Assembly: GCA_905221615.1 (NCBI GenBank)
Contig: CAJNDT010006136.1
Span: 1 to 64,000 of the forward strand
Length of the DNA stretch: 64,000 nt
Reading direction: 5' to 3'
Origin: Symbiodinium sp. CCMP2592
Taxonomy: Eukaryota; Sar; Dinophyceae; Suessiales; Symbiodiniaceae
Below the pieces are notes generated by a model. The model saw only the letters and a list, made by a program, of their open reading frames with translations, was not told the origin of the DNA and ran no database searches. Position numbers and translations under genes: made by a program. Within the stretch, counting starts at the first letter, position 1; every line of letters starts with the position of its first letter. This document shows, piece by piece, positions 8,820 to 19,103 of the stretch.

Positions 8820-9257
8820 TAAATCATCCGAAACCCTAAACCCCAAAACCCCAAGCCTTGACCCTGCTAGGATGAATGTTTTCGTCAGCTAAGGTCGGAT
8901 CTTTGGGAGGTAGGGCTTAAGGCTTCGAAGCGTCAAGGTTTAAGGTTTCAGGGCGGGTTTGGAATTTTGACAGTAGTAGCTAGGACCGGACTAGAGAGCT
9001 TAGGGTTTCTTTGTATAGTAGGATCCGCAATATGATTTAAGGGTATATTCACCCTAAACCTTAAACCTGAAATCCTAAAACCAAATCCATAAACGGCATG
9101 ATTAGAGTCTCTGGGCATTAGGCTTCGGTCTCCTCCTGGAGGTTCCTTTCGATCCGCGGCTGTCCCTGTTCGCGAGTAGTGTAGGACCCTAAACCCTAAA
9201 CCACTAATCCCTAAACCCTAAACGCCTAAGCCCTGAAGTATATGATGATTCGGCCTT

Positions 9258-9340
9258 TGTACCCAAATAGTATGTACTTTGGCCTTAAAGTACTCCCTTT
9301 CTAGGTACATTGGGCCCAAAGTATATACTATTTGGGTACA
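9258..9340. mobile_element. palindromic TIR element
   Basis: An 83-bp near-perfect palindrome: TGTACCCAAATAGTATGTAC at the left and its near-inverse at the right. Non-coding. Confidence 0.65.
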
Positions 9341-9857
9341 TGGACTCCTAGGGAAAGCCCTCAAGCTTGGCAAGCAACTCAGCTTTCCTGGATCCCATCA
9401 GGATGTCTTCGTCCAGTTCAAAGCGTACCTCGGCAAGATCGTGTTCATGGGTTTCAGGGCTTAGCCGGCGTCGCGAATTTAAAAGTTAGCGGAGTTCGGT
9501 GTTAGGGTGTGGGAGGATAGTTTGGGCTTTAAGACTTTGTGGTTGACGGATGCGGTCTCCGATTCGGGCGTGGGCCTTGCCCGAACCCCGAACCTCACGC
9601 TCTTTGCCGTTGTTCAGGGGTGTCGGAGTGGCGTAGCTTGAGGTGTGACGTAACTTGCCACGCCCCAAAGAAGAAACCTAGCAACCCTCAGCCAACCTAA
9701 TCCCTAAAACCCCCGAGCCCTGAAAAGCTACCGAGGCCCTCGCAACCGATCCCAGTCCCTAAATCCAAAATCTGACGCCCGAAACCCCAAACCCTGAACC
9801 CAAGTTTAGGGTTTAGGATGTAGGGTTTAGGGTTTACCAGCTACTGTAAGTCATTTG

Positions 9858-9969
9858 CTAGGATGCCCAGTAGTACCCTTATTCCCTTTTTGTAGTCCTA
9901 GGTTCCTTATAAAGTTACCCAATACCAATAAGAGAGGCCTTTTTATTCTTAGGTTACTGGGTACCCTAG
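9858..9969. mobile_element. TIR element, family K copy 1
   Basis: Ends are imperfect inverted copies of CTAGGNTNCCCAGTA. The inner part (CCCTTATTCCCTTTTT) is shared with 26021-26125. Confidence 0.5.
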
Positions 9970-10091
9970 TTTGCAACCGCGAAGTTGTGCTTGTCCTTTC
10001 GCGGCAGACCAGAATCCAATGAAGGCGGCAGGCCCCTGCCACCCTTTTAGGGCTGAGGGGCTTAGGGTTTGGGGCTTAGGGGGTTTAGGGT

Positions 10092-10405
10092 TGTGAAACC
10101 TGGTGCAGGAGCTGTACATGTTCATCTTGAAGCTGAGCAACCTTCCGTTGCTCCTTTCCGAGGCTCTAGGGTCCGGGAGGGTAGGGCTTGCGGTCGCTGC
10201 CGGGCAGCGCATGGACCTCGAGTGCTGATACGGAAAAGGGAGTGCCGGGCATTCCTCAGCTGACGGGGTTCAGCTCTTCATTGCATTGGATTGTGGCTAA
10301 TCCTTTGGACATCTTCGAAGTGGCTGGGAGCCACTCACTTGCATTCATCTTTTGATCTATTGGCAGGGCCAAGGGCTACCAGGGTGAGACTTTACCAGTC
10401 TCACA
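10092..10405 (+). repeat. 5' LTR
   Basis: 314 bp, TGTGA...TCACA, matching the 3' LTR at 19136-19449 in length and in 313 of 314 bases. It should hold the promoter and the polyadenylation signal, but I see no unambiguous TATA box. Confidence 0.95.
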
Positions 10406-10406
10406 C

Positions 10407-10418
10407 TGGTAGCGGAGC
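10407..10418 (+). promoter_or_regulatory. primer-binding site
   Basis: TGGTAGCGGAGC starts two bases after the LTR end. It resembles the complement of the initiator tRNA-Met 3' end, which primes most copia elements (TGGTATCAGAGC in plants, TGGTAGCAGAG in animals). The actual tRNA of this species is needed to confirm it. Confidence 0.65.
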
Positions 10419-10474
10419 AACTGGAGCTTCGCTATCGGTGGCGGAAAAGCTAGTATCTGAGTGACCTTTGGAAG

Positions 10475-13400
10475 ATGCCGCCCGCGACACAGGCGCCGAC
10501 TGAAAGTGCCCCAGCTTCCAGCAGTGGGGGCAATGAGTCGAGCTATCAGCTGCCGTGGAATGCCATTCCAAGATTTATTCCGGGTACGACAGATGTCACT
10601 GAGTACTCCAAGAAGCTGCAGTTTTTGGCGGCCATGTGGCCGAAGGAGAGCATATCGCTGCTCGCCCCTCGAGCGGCATTGCTTTGTGAAGGTACCGCCT
10701 TCAAGAAGGTGGCCAAGCTTGCAGCTGACAAGCTGAAGAGCAATGATGAGAGCGGCGTGCAGCTGCTGGTGGCGACTTTGGGTGGTTCCTGGGGACGCTC
10801 CGACGTGGAGACCAAGTACGACGTTTTCGAGAAGGCCATTTTTGGAACCATTCAGAAAGCCGACGAGTCCAACGACAGCTATTTGGCCAGGCATGACGTT
10901 CACTTCGAGGAGCTTCTGTCGCAGAGTGTGACTCTGGAGGAGGTTCGGGCTTATGTTCTGCTCAGACAATCAGCCTTATCGGCTGAGGACCGGAAGAAGA
11001 TTGTGGTGGAGATGAGTGGAGCCCTCAAGTATGATAAGGTCCGTTCGGCGATTCGTCTGCTGGGGTCAAGATTCTTTTCTGATTTGCAGGGCCAGCGAGG
11101 CGCTTTTCGGAACAAGACTTATGACGCCAACGTAGCAGAGGAATCGGGGTTTGATGAGCCGGATCGCATCTACCATGCGGCGGCGACTCCGGGCACCGCC
11201 GAGGACTACGAGGGAGAGCTTGAGCCCGAGTACCTGGAGGCCTTGGTTGCGGCGGAAGATGGCGACGCCCTCGTCGTCCAGAACTTCGAGGAGGAACTAG
11301 AATCCTTCTTCCAGGAAACTCCGGAGATGCAAGAGGCCTTGGTGAGCTACATGGAGGCTCGATCGAGGTTGCTCTCGAAGCGGAAGGTCAGGGGATTCTG
11401 GCCTGTGAGCGGGCACAAGGGCGGAAAGGGCCCCGGGAAGGGGGCCAAAGGAAAAGGCAAGGGAAAGGGCAGCAGAGAGCAGCTCCTGGCGAGAATCGCC
11501 AAATCCACTTGTCGGGCTTGCGGGGAACGTGGACATTGGAAAGCGGAATGTCCGAAGTATGGCCGCCCCAGATCGATGACGGCGGCCAACAAGACAGAGG
11601 CCACGACGACCTTTGCCGAGGAATGCCCTGCGCAAGCTACCGCCTTTATGACAGGCCTGGCCACCGGGATGGCTGGCGAGGAGATCCTGACGGAGCTGCC
11701 CGAGGAAGCAGTCTCCCTTGCCGAGGCGTTGAATGTTACGGGGGTCGCTAATGTTCCTGGGATTCGTGAGCGATTAAGGACCCTAGTAGCCAATGTCAAC
11801 CGAAAGGGCCCCCTAAGCCAAACCAAACCATCCAGGCTGGCAAGATGTGGAGCCAAGGGCTGGACTGAGGGCCCTCCGCGTAGGCCCACGGCAGGCTCCA
11901 CATGTGAAGAAAGGGTTCCTGAGGTAGCGTTGCAATGCTCAGACGAGGTAGAAGCAATCCTGGACACTGGAGCAAGCCGTTGTGTCATGGGACAGCGGCT
12001 TTTGAAGCCGTTCTTGAGCCAGCTGAGCGATAGGGTCCGGGGCATGATTCGGGTCACTAAGAGTTCCGTGAAGTTTAGGTTTGGGAATAATCAGACTCTG
12101 GATAGCTCCCAACGACTGTTAGTGCCCATCAGGACCGTAGATCGCCAGGTTTTGTGGCTTGGGATAGAAGTGGTTGCGGGCAGCACGCCGTTATTGTTCT
12201 CCAAGAGGGCAATCAAGCAACTTGGGGGTATCATTGACACTAATGATGACACGTGCTGTCTCCTGCGTCTTGGCAAGAAGTTGCTTCTGCGCACCAGCGC
12301 TACCGGACTTTACATGCTGGATCTTGCCCGATTGAGTGAAGAAACCTGTGCCGCCAGTGATGATCAGTGCCAGCATGCGTGTGAAGTCACCGCCCAATGC
12401 CCAAAGGAACCCAAGCCATCGCCCCGAGAATCCCGTGATGACCCTGAGTCGTGCCCAATTTTTGGGCCATGCATGCTAAAACCACAGCCTGAGGTGAATA
12501 AGGAGCCAACAGCCCCATGTGCGATACCCGCAAGGCGCTCCTTTCGGGGTCCCCGGGTTTTGAATTCAGATAACAGATTCCGTAAATATCCGGAGTCCGA
12601 TAATGTCAGGTCCTTCAAGGCCCACTGTACAGATGTTTTAGCCAAGAATGCTAACCTACCGAAGCCCGAAGCCGTGAACAGATCAACCGATCCCGCAATT
12701 CCTGACTCCTTTGTCGCTCCCCTGAGTCCTGATGGCCCAGAGCAAAGCAGCCAGCAGTGCCGAAGTGCCAGCCGAGACCGAGAGGTTGTCCCTCGGAGCA
12801 CGGTTCAGCCGGATGAATCGAACCGAGAAGACATACACCTTGTCGCAGGCACGCACGGTGCCGCTAGCCGAACTGGGCCGCCTTACGATCAATTTTGGGA
12901 AGCAGGTCAAAGGTCGCAGCTTCGAAGATGTGGTGACCCAGGAGCAGTCATGGGTCCGTTGGTGTTGCGATCATTTGGCAGGGAGCGAGAAACACGAACA
13001 CAAGATGTTTCTGTTGTACATCGAACGGTGTGTGCAAGAGGCCGAAGCTTTGGAGCAGGAATTGATCCAAGGTCTGGAAGAGGATCTCGCTTCCACTCCC
13101 GAGGTTCCGATCAAGAGTGCAGGACTTCCCAAGAGCAAAGCTGCGCCTCGCAGCAATTCCAAGGTCGGGGAAGATCACTGGGATGTGGTCGTGGATCCCG
13201 ATTCGGCACACCGAGTCAACGAACAGATCAACGATCTGAACGGTCGAGTCATGCAGATGGAGAGCATGATGCATCAGATGCTGAGTGCAATTCAGCAGCT
13301 CAGCCAGCCCCAGCAGTGATTGCCCTAGAGCACGTTCAGGCCTGTAAGACTGAAGTTCAGAAATGTTTAGAAGCCGTCCAGGAAGCCACCAACTCCAATT

Positions 13401-16400
13401 GGATTGAATGCCAAGCACGAACTCTCCTTGAGGCCCAGGCATCGTCTCAGGAGATGCGACGTTTTCTGCGCCAGGTTCCATGGTCTGAACTAAAGTCCCC
13501 TAGTAGCACAAGTCGGTCCATTCTTGAGAATGACAGCGCCAACTACAAGCTCCCTCCGGCCTATGTCACTTTCGGGGTATACGTGCATGGTGGGTTAACG
13601 GGAATTACGAATGTCTCCCGAGCATATCCCTACCTCACCAAGGTCCTTACTCGATTGCTTTCCGAGTTACAGCCTGAACACCCGTTCACCTCCATTTCAG
13701 TATCCTGCAACACAAAGGCTAAGCCTCACAGGGATGTGTACAATAGTCTTGAGGTTCCGAATCTAGTGAGTCCCCTAGTGTATCCGCGGAGTGGAGGGGA
13801 AATCTGGGTTGCAAATCCCCCGAGTCCCAACCAACAAGCCAAAAGCCTGATGTGCGCGGGCAAGAAGCTGTCCGGAGCCCTGCACTGCCTTCGCGAATCG
13901 ATGCTGATCGATCCACACGTGTGGCACGCCACGATGCCGTGGAGCGGCAATCGTCTACTCGTGGTGGGGTATGCCTCCAAATCGTACTTTAAGGTTGATA
14001 AAGGTGAGAACGATTGGCTTCGGGATCATGGGTTTCCCATAGATCAAGTGGATAAGTTTAACCCGAGTATCCCTAGTGGAGGAACCGCCATGTGTGCCCA
14101 AAATCCGCCTGAGGCTTCTAAGTCCCCACTGCGTCAGGAACTTGAGAGAAGCCTTCACCTTCTTGAAGCACCCACCTTGTTCTCGGAAGCCAATCAAGCG
14201 ATCGAGGCATGTTTGCAGGCCTTTAGCCAAGCCCAAGTGACCAGTTGGGAAACCTTTGAAGATTCTCTTCTTACGTACAAGAAGCCCACTGAGGATCAGC
14301 TAGATGTACTCGAAATAGGCGCTAAGTCAGACAGCAGACTGACGCAGACCGTGATGGACTTCGGAGGCCGTGCACAACGATTCACTCCCCAGTCTGGAGA
14401 TCTTTCGACGGTTGAAGGTCAGAGGCTCTTGTGGGATCTGGTTCAACAGACACAACCTAAGCACATATGGATAACTCCTGATTGTCGGTTCTGGGGTTCC
14501 TGGACTCACTTTAATGCTGCAAGAAGTGATAAGTACAATCAAGAAATGCTTGAGGGTCGCCGCCAGAGCCAGATTATCCTTCAGCTGTATGCGAAGTTGT
14601 TTGAGTGGCAGAAGCAGCATGGCCGTGAGTTTCATTTTGAGCAACCTGCAGGAGCCACCATGGTACAAGAAGACTCCCTTGCCCCGATAGTGCGAGGAAC
14701 CCATAAGATCAACGTCGACATGTGCGCCTTTGGTCTCCAGACTCCTGTAAGTAGAAGACCCATTAAGAAGGCCACCACGTTTCTGAGTACATCGCCAGAC
14801 CTTACGCGTAGCCTGGTCTCGAAGCAATGCCCGGGGCATCCAAATCATCAAACCATATCCGGTAGGCTTCGTGAGCTAGGAGGACAAACCGTTTCTCAGT
14901 ATGCTGCCTCGTACTGCTTGGGTTTCGCGCAACATGTGGCAAAGCATCTGCTGGCCCCAGCGGTCGAGCAAGGCATGGTGACCTCCGAAGGTGAACCAAT
15001 CCTGACCCGTAAGAGGTTTAAGACTTCGGTTGGAATCCCTAGTCCCCAGGGTACCCTAGGATCCCAAAAGCGACCAGCAGATGCGTCACAGGACAGTGCC
15101 CAGCGCGGCCAACCGAGCCGTCGTCTGGAAGACCCGCCTAGCGTTTCTGTGCCTGCCAGCCTTTCCGAAGCATCGTGGAAGCCCATTTTCGAGTTAGCAG
15201 CCCAGTGTAACTCCCGTGCATCTCCCTGTTTGATTCCGCCCCAACATGAGATACTCGCCCTGATAGAGCAAGCTCTGCCGAAGTATAAGGTTCTTCAGGC
15301 GTTTGTGGGCAGTAACTGTAGAAACCTCCATCACCCCCTAGGAGCCTTACCTGCCACTGTGGCTCCGATGCGAGTGAGCGTTGCCGCGGTCTCTATGCCA
15401 CATGGGGGAATAGAGTTTAAGAGCTTAGGGGAAGAGGTTCGGTCAAACATGACAAACGCACAAAAGCGGGCACGGATAACAATGGTGCGACAGCTCCTGA
15501 CCGTCTTTGCTCAGCAGCGATCAGCAGGGGACTCGTCTGCCTCAGCCAGTGATCTCGGAGAGACTCCTCTCCCAAACCTTGAGGGCTGGGCACCACCTCC
15601 TGTTCCCCTTCATGGTCCTGCCTACCGCAATCTAAATCCTGAGGAAAAGACCGAGCTTCGCCGTGTACACGTGAATCTAGGACATCCGTCTCCGGAGGTG
15701 CTTGCACGCCATCTGCAGGCAGCAAAGGCTGATCATCGTTTGATTGCCGCTGCTCGCGAATACCAATGTGACTCCTGTCTGGAGTCGACGCAACCGCTTC
15801 ACCAACGGCCAAGTAAGCTCCCGATAATCAATGAGTTTAATGATGTGATTGGGGTAGACGGTTTTTACTTTAAGAGTAAGTCCGGATATCGCACGTATGT
15901 TCTTCATGCCATTGATGAAGCGAGCTGTTTTCAGCAAGGGCGCCGAGCCACTTCCAGACACGCCTCTGATGCTCTCCAGGCACTTAATGACTTCTGGATC
16001 AGTTGGGCTGGACCTCCTAAGCAGGTGTATTTGGACCCGGCCGGAGAATTTCGTTCGGAAGAAGTGTTGGAGCATTTTCAGGGAATGAACATTAAGACTC
16101 ACGTCACTGCTTCGGCATGGCAGAGAGGACGTCTGGAGAGGCATGGTGATATCATCAAAGAAATGCTTGAACGAATGGACATCAGCAATCCTGTAATCAA
16201 CGATTCTAGCTTTGATCAGGCCCTGTTGCATTGCATACTTGCCAAAAATGCTTTAGTGCGACATGAAGGGTATTCACCTGAACAAATCGTATTTGGCAAG
16301 GCCTTGCGAGTTCCAGGTAGCTTGACATCGGACAATGATCTGACTTCCCACGCCCTCACTGAGGGAGTTGAGCTAGAAGCTGAGCGCCACCGTCGGCGTT

Positions 16401-19042
16401 TGGACATTCGTTGTCAAGCCCGAAGAGCATTCCTTGAAGCCGATAATTCACAGGCGATTCGGCGAGCCGCGCTCCGAAGAAGCACGCCGCTTCGTGGGCC
16501 ATTCGTTCCGGGAATGTGGGTGTTGTACTGGACCAAGAAGAGTTCCCCTAATAGATTGGCTGCGGGTCGCTGGCATGGGCCAGCTAAAGTAATCTGCGCA
16601 GAGGGTAAGTCCATTGTGTGGGTGGCCCACGGCACGACTGTCATCCGGAGTGCTCCCGAGAATCTTCGACCGGCATCCCTCCGCGAGTGGCAGAGCTTAA
16701 CCGATTCCCAGCTGGAAGAGCCGTGGAAGAATGCTGGAGGAGCGAGCTCCTTTGTTGATCTCACAGGCGTTTCGTCTGATCATGCTGAGCCTGCAGTGGC
16801 TCCTGGTCTGGGCGCTCCACCTAATCCCGTAGTTTTGGAACCCACACCGGTCACCGCGCCACCAGCTCCCCATGCCTCAACTGCGCCCGTGGAAGATCTT
16901 GGACAACCGGAACAGGAGCTCACCCCCCAGGTGAGCCAGGAAACACCTGAAGTTGAGCGCCGCTCTGCTGCTGCTCCTTCTGTGGATCCAGTTTCCGCTG
17001 CTGTACCTAATGCAGAGACCCCTGTTGTCAGTCCACCTGAGCCCCAAAACATTCCAGTTCCCGGATCCGATGAAGGATTGGTTTCTGATGAGGTGTACTT
17101 GTCCTGTGAAGAAGCTGGATTCCACGATGAAGAGGGGTCCGAGTTCTCGCACTTCATGACGTTGCAGACCGGAGATTCCTCTACCGCTCCTTTAGCCGAG
17201 GATAATTTGCCCTATGTGACGGAGCCATTACACAATTCCCCAGAGCAGGCATACTGTCTTGAGGTTCCCCTGAAGCCTAAAGAAGTCAAGCGATGGAGGA
17301 AGGAAAAGTCTGCTGGAGATTTGGTGGCCGTTGCCGCTGCCATGAAGCGGGCACGCACTGAGGTCTGCCTGAAGGACTTGAGCGCCAAGGAGTTAACTCT
17401 CTTTGATCAGGCCAAACAGAAAGAAATCAACTGTTGGATCCAGACATCGGCTATCCGGGCCATTCTTCGTCGAAAGTTGAATCCAGAACAGATCCTCAAG
17501 TCACGATGGATTCTCACGTGGAAGGCTCCTGAAGTCGGGGAGACCCAGCAGCGCGCTAAGGCACGCTTAGTGGTGTTAGGCTTCCAGGACCCTAAGTTGA
17601 CTGAAGTTTCCCGTGATGCCCCAACCCTGTCTAAGGAAGGTAGGTCCCTTGTCCTTCAGACTATCGCCTCTATGCGTTACCAGCTGAGTTCTTTTGATAT
17701 CAAGACCGCCTTCTTGCGTGGAAAGGCAGATGCCGCAAATCCCTTGGCAATGGAGCCACCTAAGGAACTTAGAAAAGCTCTTGGTTTAAAGGATAACGAA
17801 GTTTGTGAGCTCCTAGGAAATGCTTACGGTCGGGTCGACGCGCCTCTTCTGTTTTATAAAGAGTTATGTAAGCAACTGTTTGCTTTAGGGTTTACGCGCC
17901 ATCCACTGGAACCATGTGTTTTTATGCTGTATCAAGAGAGCCGACTGAGAGGAGTGCTTGGCATGCATGTTGATGATGGAGTCTGTGGGGGAGATGAGGT
18001 TTTCAAAGGTAAGATCAGTGAGCTGGAAAAGACTTTGCCTTTCGGCAGCCGGAAGTTCAGTAATTTTACATTCACTGGCATTCATCTTCAACAGTCCTCC
18101 GATGGAGCTATCAAAGCTAGTCAGGATGAGTATGTCCGTAACATTCCCCAAATTGATGTAGGCCGCGCCAGGCGCCAGAACCTTGAGGCAAAACTTAATG
18201 AGATGGAGCAGTCTAAGCTTAGGGGGTTGATAGGGAGCCTGCAGTATGCCGTGACCCATACTCGACCCGATGTAGCAGCTAGGTTGGGGGAAATACAGGG
18301 TCAGACTTCGGGTGCCACTGTGCAGACGCTACTGGCTGCCAACCGCGTCTTGCGTGAAGCACAGGAGACCTCCCAAGTTAGCCTTAAGTACCTGCCAATC
18401 CCAGTAGACCAGCTGACCTTCGTGTCCTTTGGAGATGCCTCATTTGCTTCTGCCAAGAATCTGCATTCACATCAAGGCGCGCTGATTTGCGCGACGGATG
18501 CGAAGCTGAGCCAAAATCAAGAGGCACCGGTCTCTCCTATAGCTTGGACATCCAAGAAGATTCCTCGAGTAGTGCGTTCTACGCTCTCCGCCGAGGCGTA
18601 TGCAATGTCTAAAGCTGTGGATATCTTAGGTTGGGTTCGAGCACTTTGGGGATGTATTCACGTCAGAAATTTTCAATGGCAGCAACCCGAAGTTGGCTTT
18701 AAGCAGTTGCCTCCAGCCACGATTGTTACTGACTGCAAATCCTTGTATGACTTGGTGACTCGGTTGGCCATGCCGTCTTGCGAGGAGTTCCGCACGACCT
18801 TGGAAGTGTTGCTGATTAAGCAGCGCTGCTTGGAAAACGCACACTTCAGGTGGATCCCAACCACCCTTCAAGTTGCAGATAGCCTCACCAAGCCCATGGA
18901 CCCCGTGCTCTTAAGAACCGTTCTCGCACAGGGTCGATTCCGTCTTTACGATGCATCCGAAAAGTTGAATAAGACAGCGCAAAGGAAGGAAGCAGTTCGC
19001 TGGCTGTCTCAGCCCTCCCAAGTTTCTTTCTCCAGCACCTGA
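10475..19042 (+). CDS. Ty1/copia Gag-Pol polyprotein with DNA-modification domains
   Basis: 2855 codons, starting at the ATG 56 bp after the primer site. Gag ends with a basic Gly/Lys stretch and a CX2CX4HX4C zinc knuckle (C346, C349, H354, C359). The aspartic protease has ILDTGAS (Asp about 497). Integrase has an HHCC finger (from H1732, LGH; C about 1766 and 1769) and a catalytic core with GVDGF, YLDPAGEF (D1854) and RLERHGD (E1888). RT has SSFDIKTAFLRG and MHVDDGV (Asp about 2500). RNase H has FGDASF, STLSAEAYA, TDCKSL and QVADSLTKP. About 1100 residues between protease and integrase are extra for copia, and they contain a TET/JBP-like dioxygenase and a C5-MTase-like domain. All catalytic motifs look intact. 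Expression would be as one polyprotein cleaved by the protease. Confidence 0.95.
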   Translation: MPPATQAPTESAPASSSGGNESSYQLPWNAIPRFIPGTTDVTEYSKKLQFLAAMWPKESISLLAPRAALLCEGTAFKKVAKLAADKLKSNDESGVQLLVATLGGSWGRSDVETKYDVFEKAIFGTIQKADESNDSYLARHDVHFEELLSQSVTLEEVRAYVLLRQSALSAEDRKKIVVEMSGALKYDKVRSAIRLLGSRFFSDLQGQRGAFRNKTYDANVAEESGFDEPDRIYHAAATPGTAEDYEGELEPEYLEALVAAEDGDALVVQNFEEELESFFQETPEMQEALVSYMEARSRLLSKRKVRGFWPVSGHKGGKGPGKGAKGKGKGKGSREQLLARIAKSTCRACGERGHWKAECPKYGRPRSMTAANKTEATTTFAEECPAQATAFMTGLATGMAGEEILTELPEEAVSLAEALNVTGVANVPGIRERLRTLVANVNRKGPLSQTKPSRLARCGAKGWTEGPPRRPTAGSTCEERVPEVALQCSDEVEAILDTGASRCVMGQRLLKPFLSQLSDRVRGMIRVTKSSVKFRFGNNQTLDSSQRLLVPIRTVDRQVLWLGIEVVAGSTPLLFSKRAIKQLGGIIDTNDDTCCLLRLGKKLLLRTSATGLYMLDLARLSEETCAASDDQCQHACEVTAQCPKEPKPSPRESRDDPESCPIFGPCMLKPQPEVNKEPTAPCAIPARRSFRGPRVLNSDNRFRKYPESDNVRSFKAHCTDVLAKNANLPKPEAVNRSTDPAIPDSFVAPLSPDGPEQSSQQCRSASRDREVVPRSTVQPDESNREDIHLVAGTHGAASRTGPPYDQFWEAGQRSQLRRCGDPGAVMGPLVLRSFGRERETRTQDVSVVHRTVCARGRSFGAGIDPRSGRGSRFHSRGSDQECRTSQEQSCASQQFQGRGRSLGCGRGSRFGTPSQRTDQRSERSSHADGEHDASDAECNSAAQPAPAVIALEHVQACKTEVQKCLEAVQEATNSNWIECQARTLLEAQASSQEMRRFLRQVPWSELKSPSSTSRSILENDSANYKLPPAYVTFGVYVHGGLTGITNVSRAYPYLTKVLTRLLSELQPEHPFTSISVSCNTKAKPHRDVYNSLEVPNLVSPLVYPRSGGEIWVANPPSPNQQAKSLMCAGKKLSGALHCLRESMLIDPHVWHATMPWSGNRLLVVGYASKSYFKVDKGENDWLRDHGFPIDQVDKFNPSIPSGGTAMCAQNPPEASKSPLRQELERSLHLLEAPTLFSEANQAIEACLQAFSQAQVTSWETFEDSLLTYKKPTEDQLDVLEIGAKSDSRLTQTVMDFGGRAQRFTPQSGDLSTVEGQRLLWDLVQQTQPKHIWITPDCRFWGSWTHFNAARSDKYNQEMLEGRRQSQIILQLYAKLFEWQKQHGREFHFEQPAGATMVQEDSLAPIVRGTHKINVDMCAFGLQTPVSRRPIKKATTFLSTSPDLTRSLVSKQCPGHPNHQTISGRLRELGGQTVSQYAASYCLGFAQHVAKHLLAPAVEQGMVTSEGEPILTRKRFKTSVGIPSPQGTLGSQKRPADASQDSAQRGQPSRRLEDPPSVSVPASLSEASWKPIFELAAQCNSRASPCLIPPQHEILALIEQALPKYKVLQAFVGSNCRNLHHPLGALPATVAPMRVSVAAVSMPHGGIEFKSLGEEVRSNMTNAQKRARITMVRQLLTVFAQQRSAGDSSASASDLGETPLPNLEGWAPPPVPLHGPAYRNLNPEEKTELRRVHVNLGHPSPEVLARHLQAAKADHRLIAAAREYQCDSCLESTQPLHQRPSKLPIINEFNDVIGVDGFYFKSKSGYRTYVLHAIDEASCFQQGRRATSRHASDALQALNDFWISWAGPPKQVYLDPAGEFRSEEVLEHFQGMNIKTHVTASAWQRGRLERHGDIIKEMLERMDISNPVINDSSFDQALLHCILAKNALVRHEGYSPEQIVFGKALRVPGSLTSDNDLTSHALTEGVELEAERHRRRLDIRCQARRAFLEADNSQAIRRAALRRSTPLRGPFVPGMWVLYWTKKSSPNRLAAGRWHGPAKVICAEGKSIVWVAHGTTVIRSAPENLRPASLREWQSLTDSQLEEPWKNAGGASSFVDLTGVSSDHAEPAVAPGLGAPPNPVVLEPTPVTAPPAPHASTAPVEDLGQPEQELTPQVSQETPEVERRSAAAPSVDPVSAAVPNAETPVVSPPEPQNIPVPGSDEGLVSDEVYLSCEEAGFHDEEGSEFSHFMTLQTGDSSTAPLAEDNLPYVTEPLHNSPEQAYCLEVPLKPKEVKRWRKEKSAGDLVAVAAAMKRARTEVCLKDLSAKELTLFDQAKQKEINCWIQTSAIRAILRRKLNPEQILKSRWILTWKAPEVGETQQRAKARLVVLGFQDPKLTEVSRDAPTLSKEGRSLVLQTIASMRYQLSSFDIKTAFLRGKADAANPLAMEPPKELRKALGLKDNEVCELLGNAYGRVDAPLLFYKELCKQLFALGFTRHPLEPCVFMLYQESRLRGVLGMHVDDGVCGGDEVFKGKISELEKTLPFGSRKFSNFTFTGIHLQQSSDGAIKASQDEYVRNIPQIDVGRARRQNLEAKLNEMEQSKLRGLIGSLQYAVTHTRPDVAARLGEIQGQTSGATVQTLLAANRVLREAQETSQVSLKYLPIPVDQLTFVSFGDASFASAKNLHSHQGALICATDAKLSQNQEAPVSPIAWTSKKIPRVVRSTLSAEAYAMSKAVDILGWVRALWGCIHVRNFQWQQPEVGFKQLPPATIVTDCKSLYDLVTRLAMPSCEEFRTTLEVLLIKQRCLENAHFRWIPTTLQVADSLTKPMDPVLLRTVLAQGRFRLYDASEKLNKTAQRKEAVRWLSQPSQVSFSST
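13550..13995 (+). other. TET/JBP-like 2OG-Fe(II) dioxygenase domain (element 2)
   Basis: Ligands are H1085 and D1087 (KPHRDVYNS), distal H1151 (HVWHATMPW) and R1160 (SGNRLLVVGY), with SGGEIWV between. Spacing is almost identical to the copy at 782-1218 (H to H 66 against 67 residues; H to R 9 in both). Flanking blocks also align (VHGGLTGIT with THGGMQGVT; the YP helix). The intact ligand set in a young element suggests a working enzyme. The substrate is unknown; thymine or 5-methylcytosine in DNA, or an RNA base, are candidates. Confidence 0.6.
14290..14960 (+). other. C5-cytosine-methyltransferase-like Rossmann domain
   Basis: LDVLEIGAKSDSRLTQ is a motif I-like SAM loop. ITPDCRFWGSW has the Pro-x-Cys of C5-MTase motif IV (Cys about 1336). 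FHFEQPAGATM, about 53 residues on, takes the place of the motif VI ENV. CAFGLQTPVSRRPIKK resembles the motif VIII region. A conserved CPGHPNHQ and a C-terminal helix follow. The family transfers a methyl group from SAM to cytosine C5. It is short and divergent, and a target-recognition domain is not evident, so it may be an MTase-fold protein with another role. Confidence 0.5.
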
Positions 19043-19103
19043 GTGCTTGACCGAGTCTGTCGGGATCAGACTCTTTTGATTTGAAAGAACGCCTCGTCCA
19101 TCG

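Noticed and set aside
12732..13319. 195-codon ORF overlapping the copia polyprotein in another frame
   Set aside because: It is open and rather hydrophilic (coiled-coil-like), but it lies wholly inside the intact polyprotein frame, in its low-constraint linker. It could be an overlapping gene; no evidence favours that over chance.
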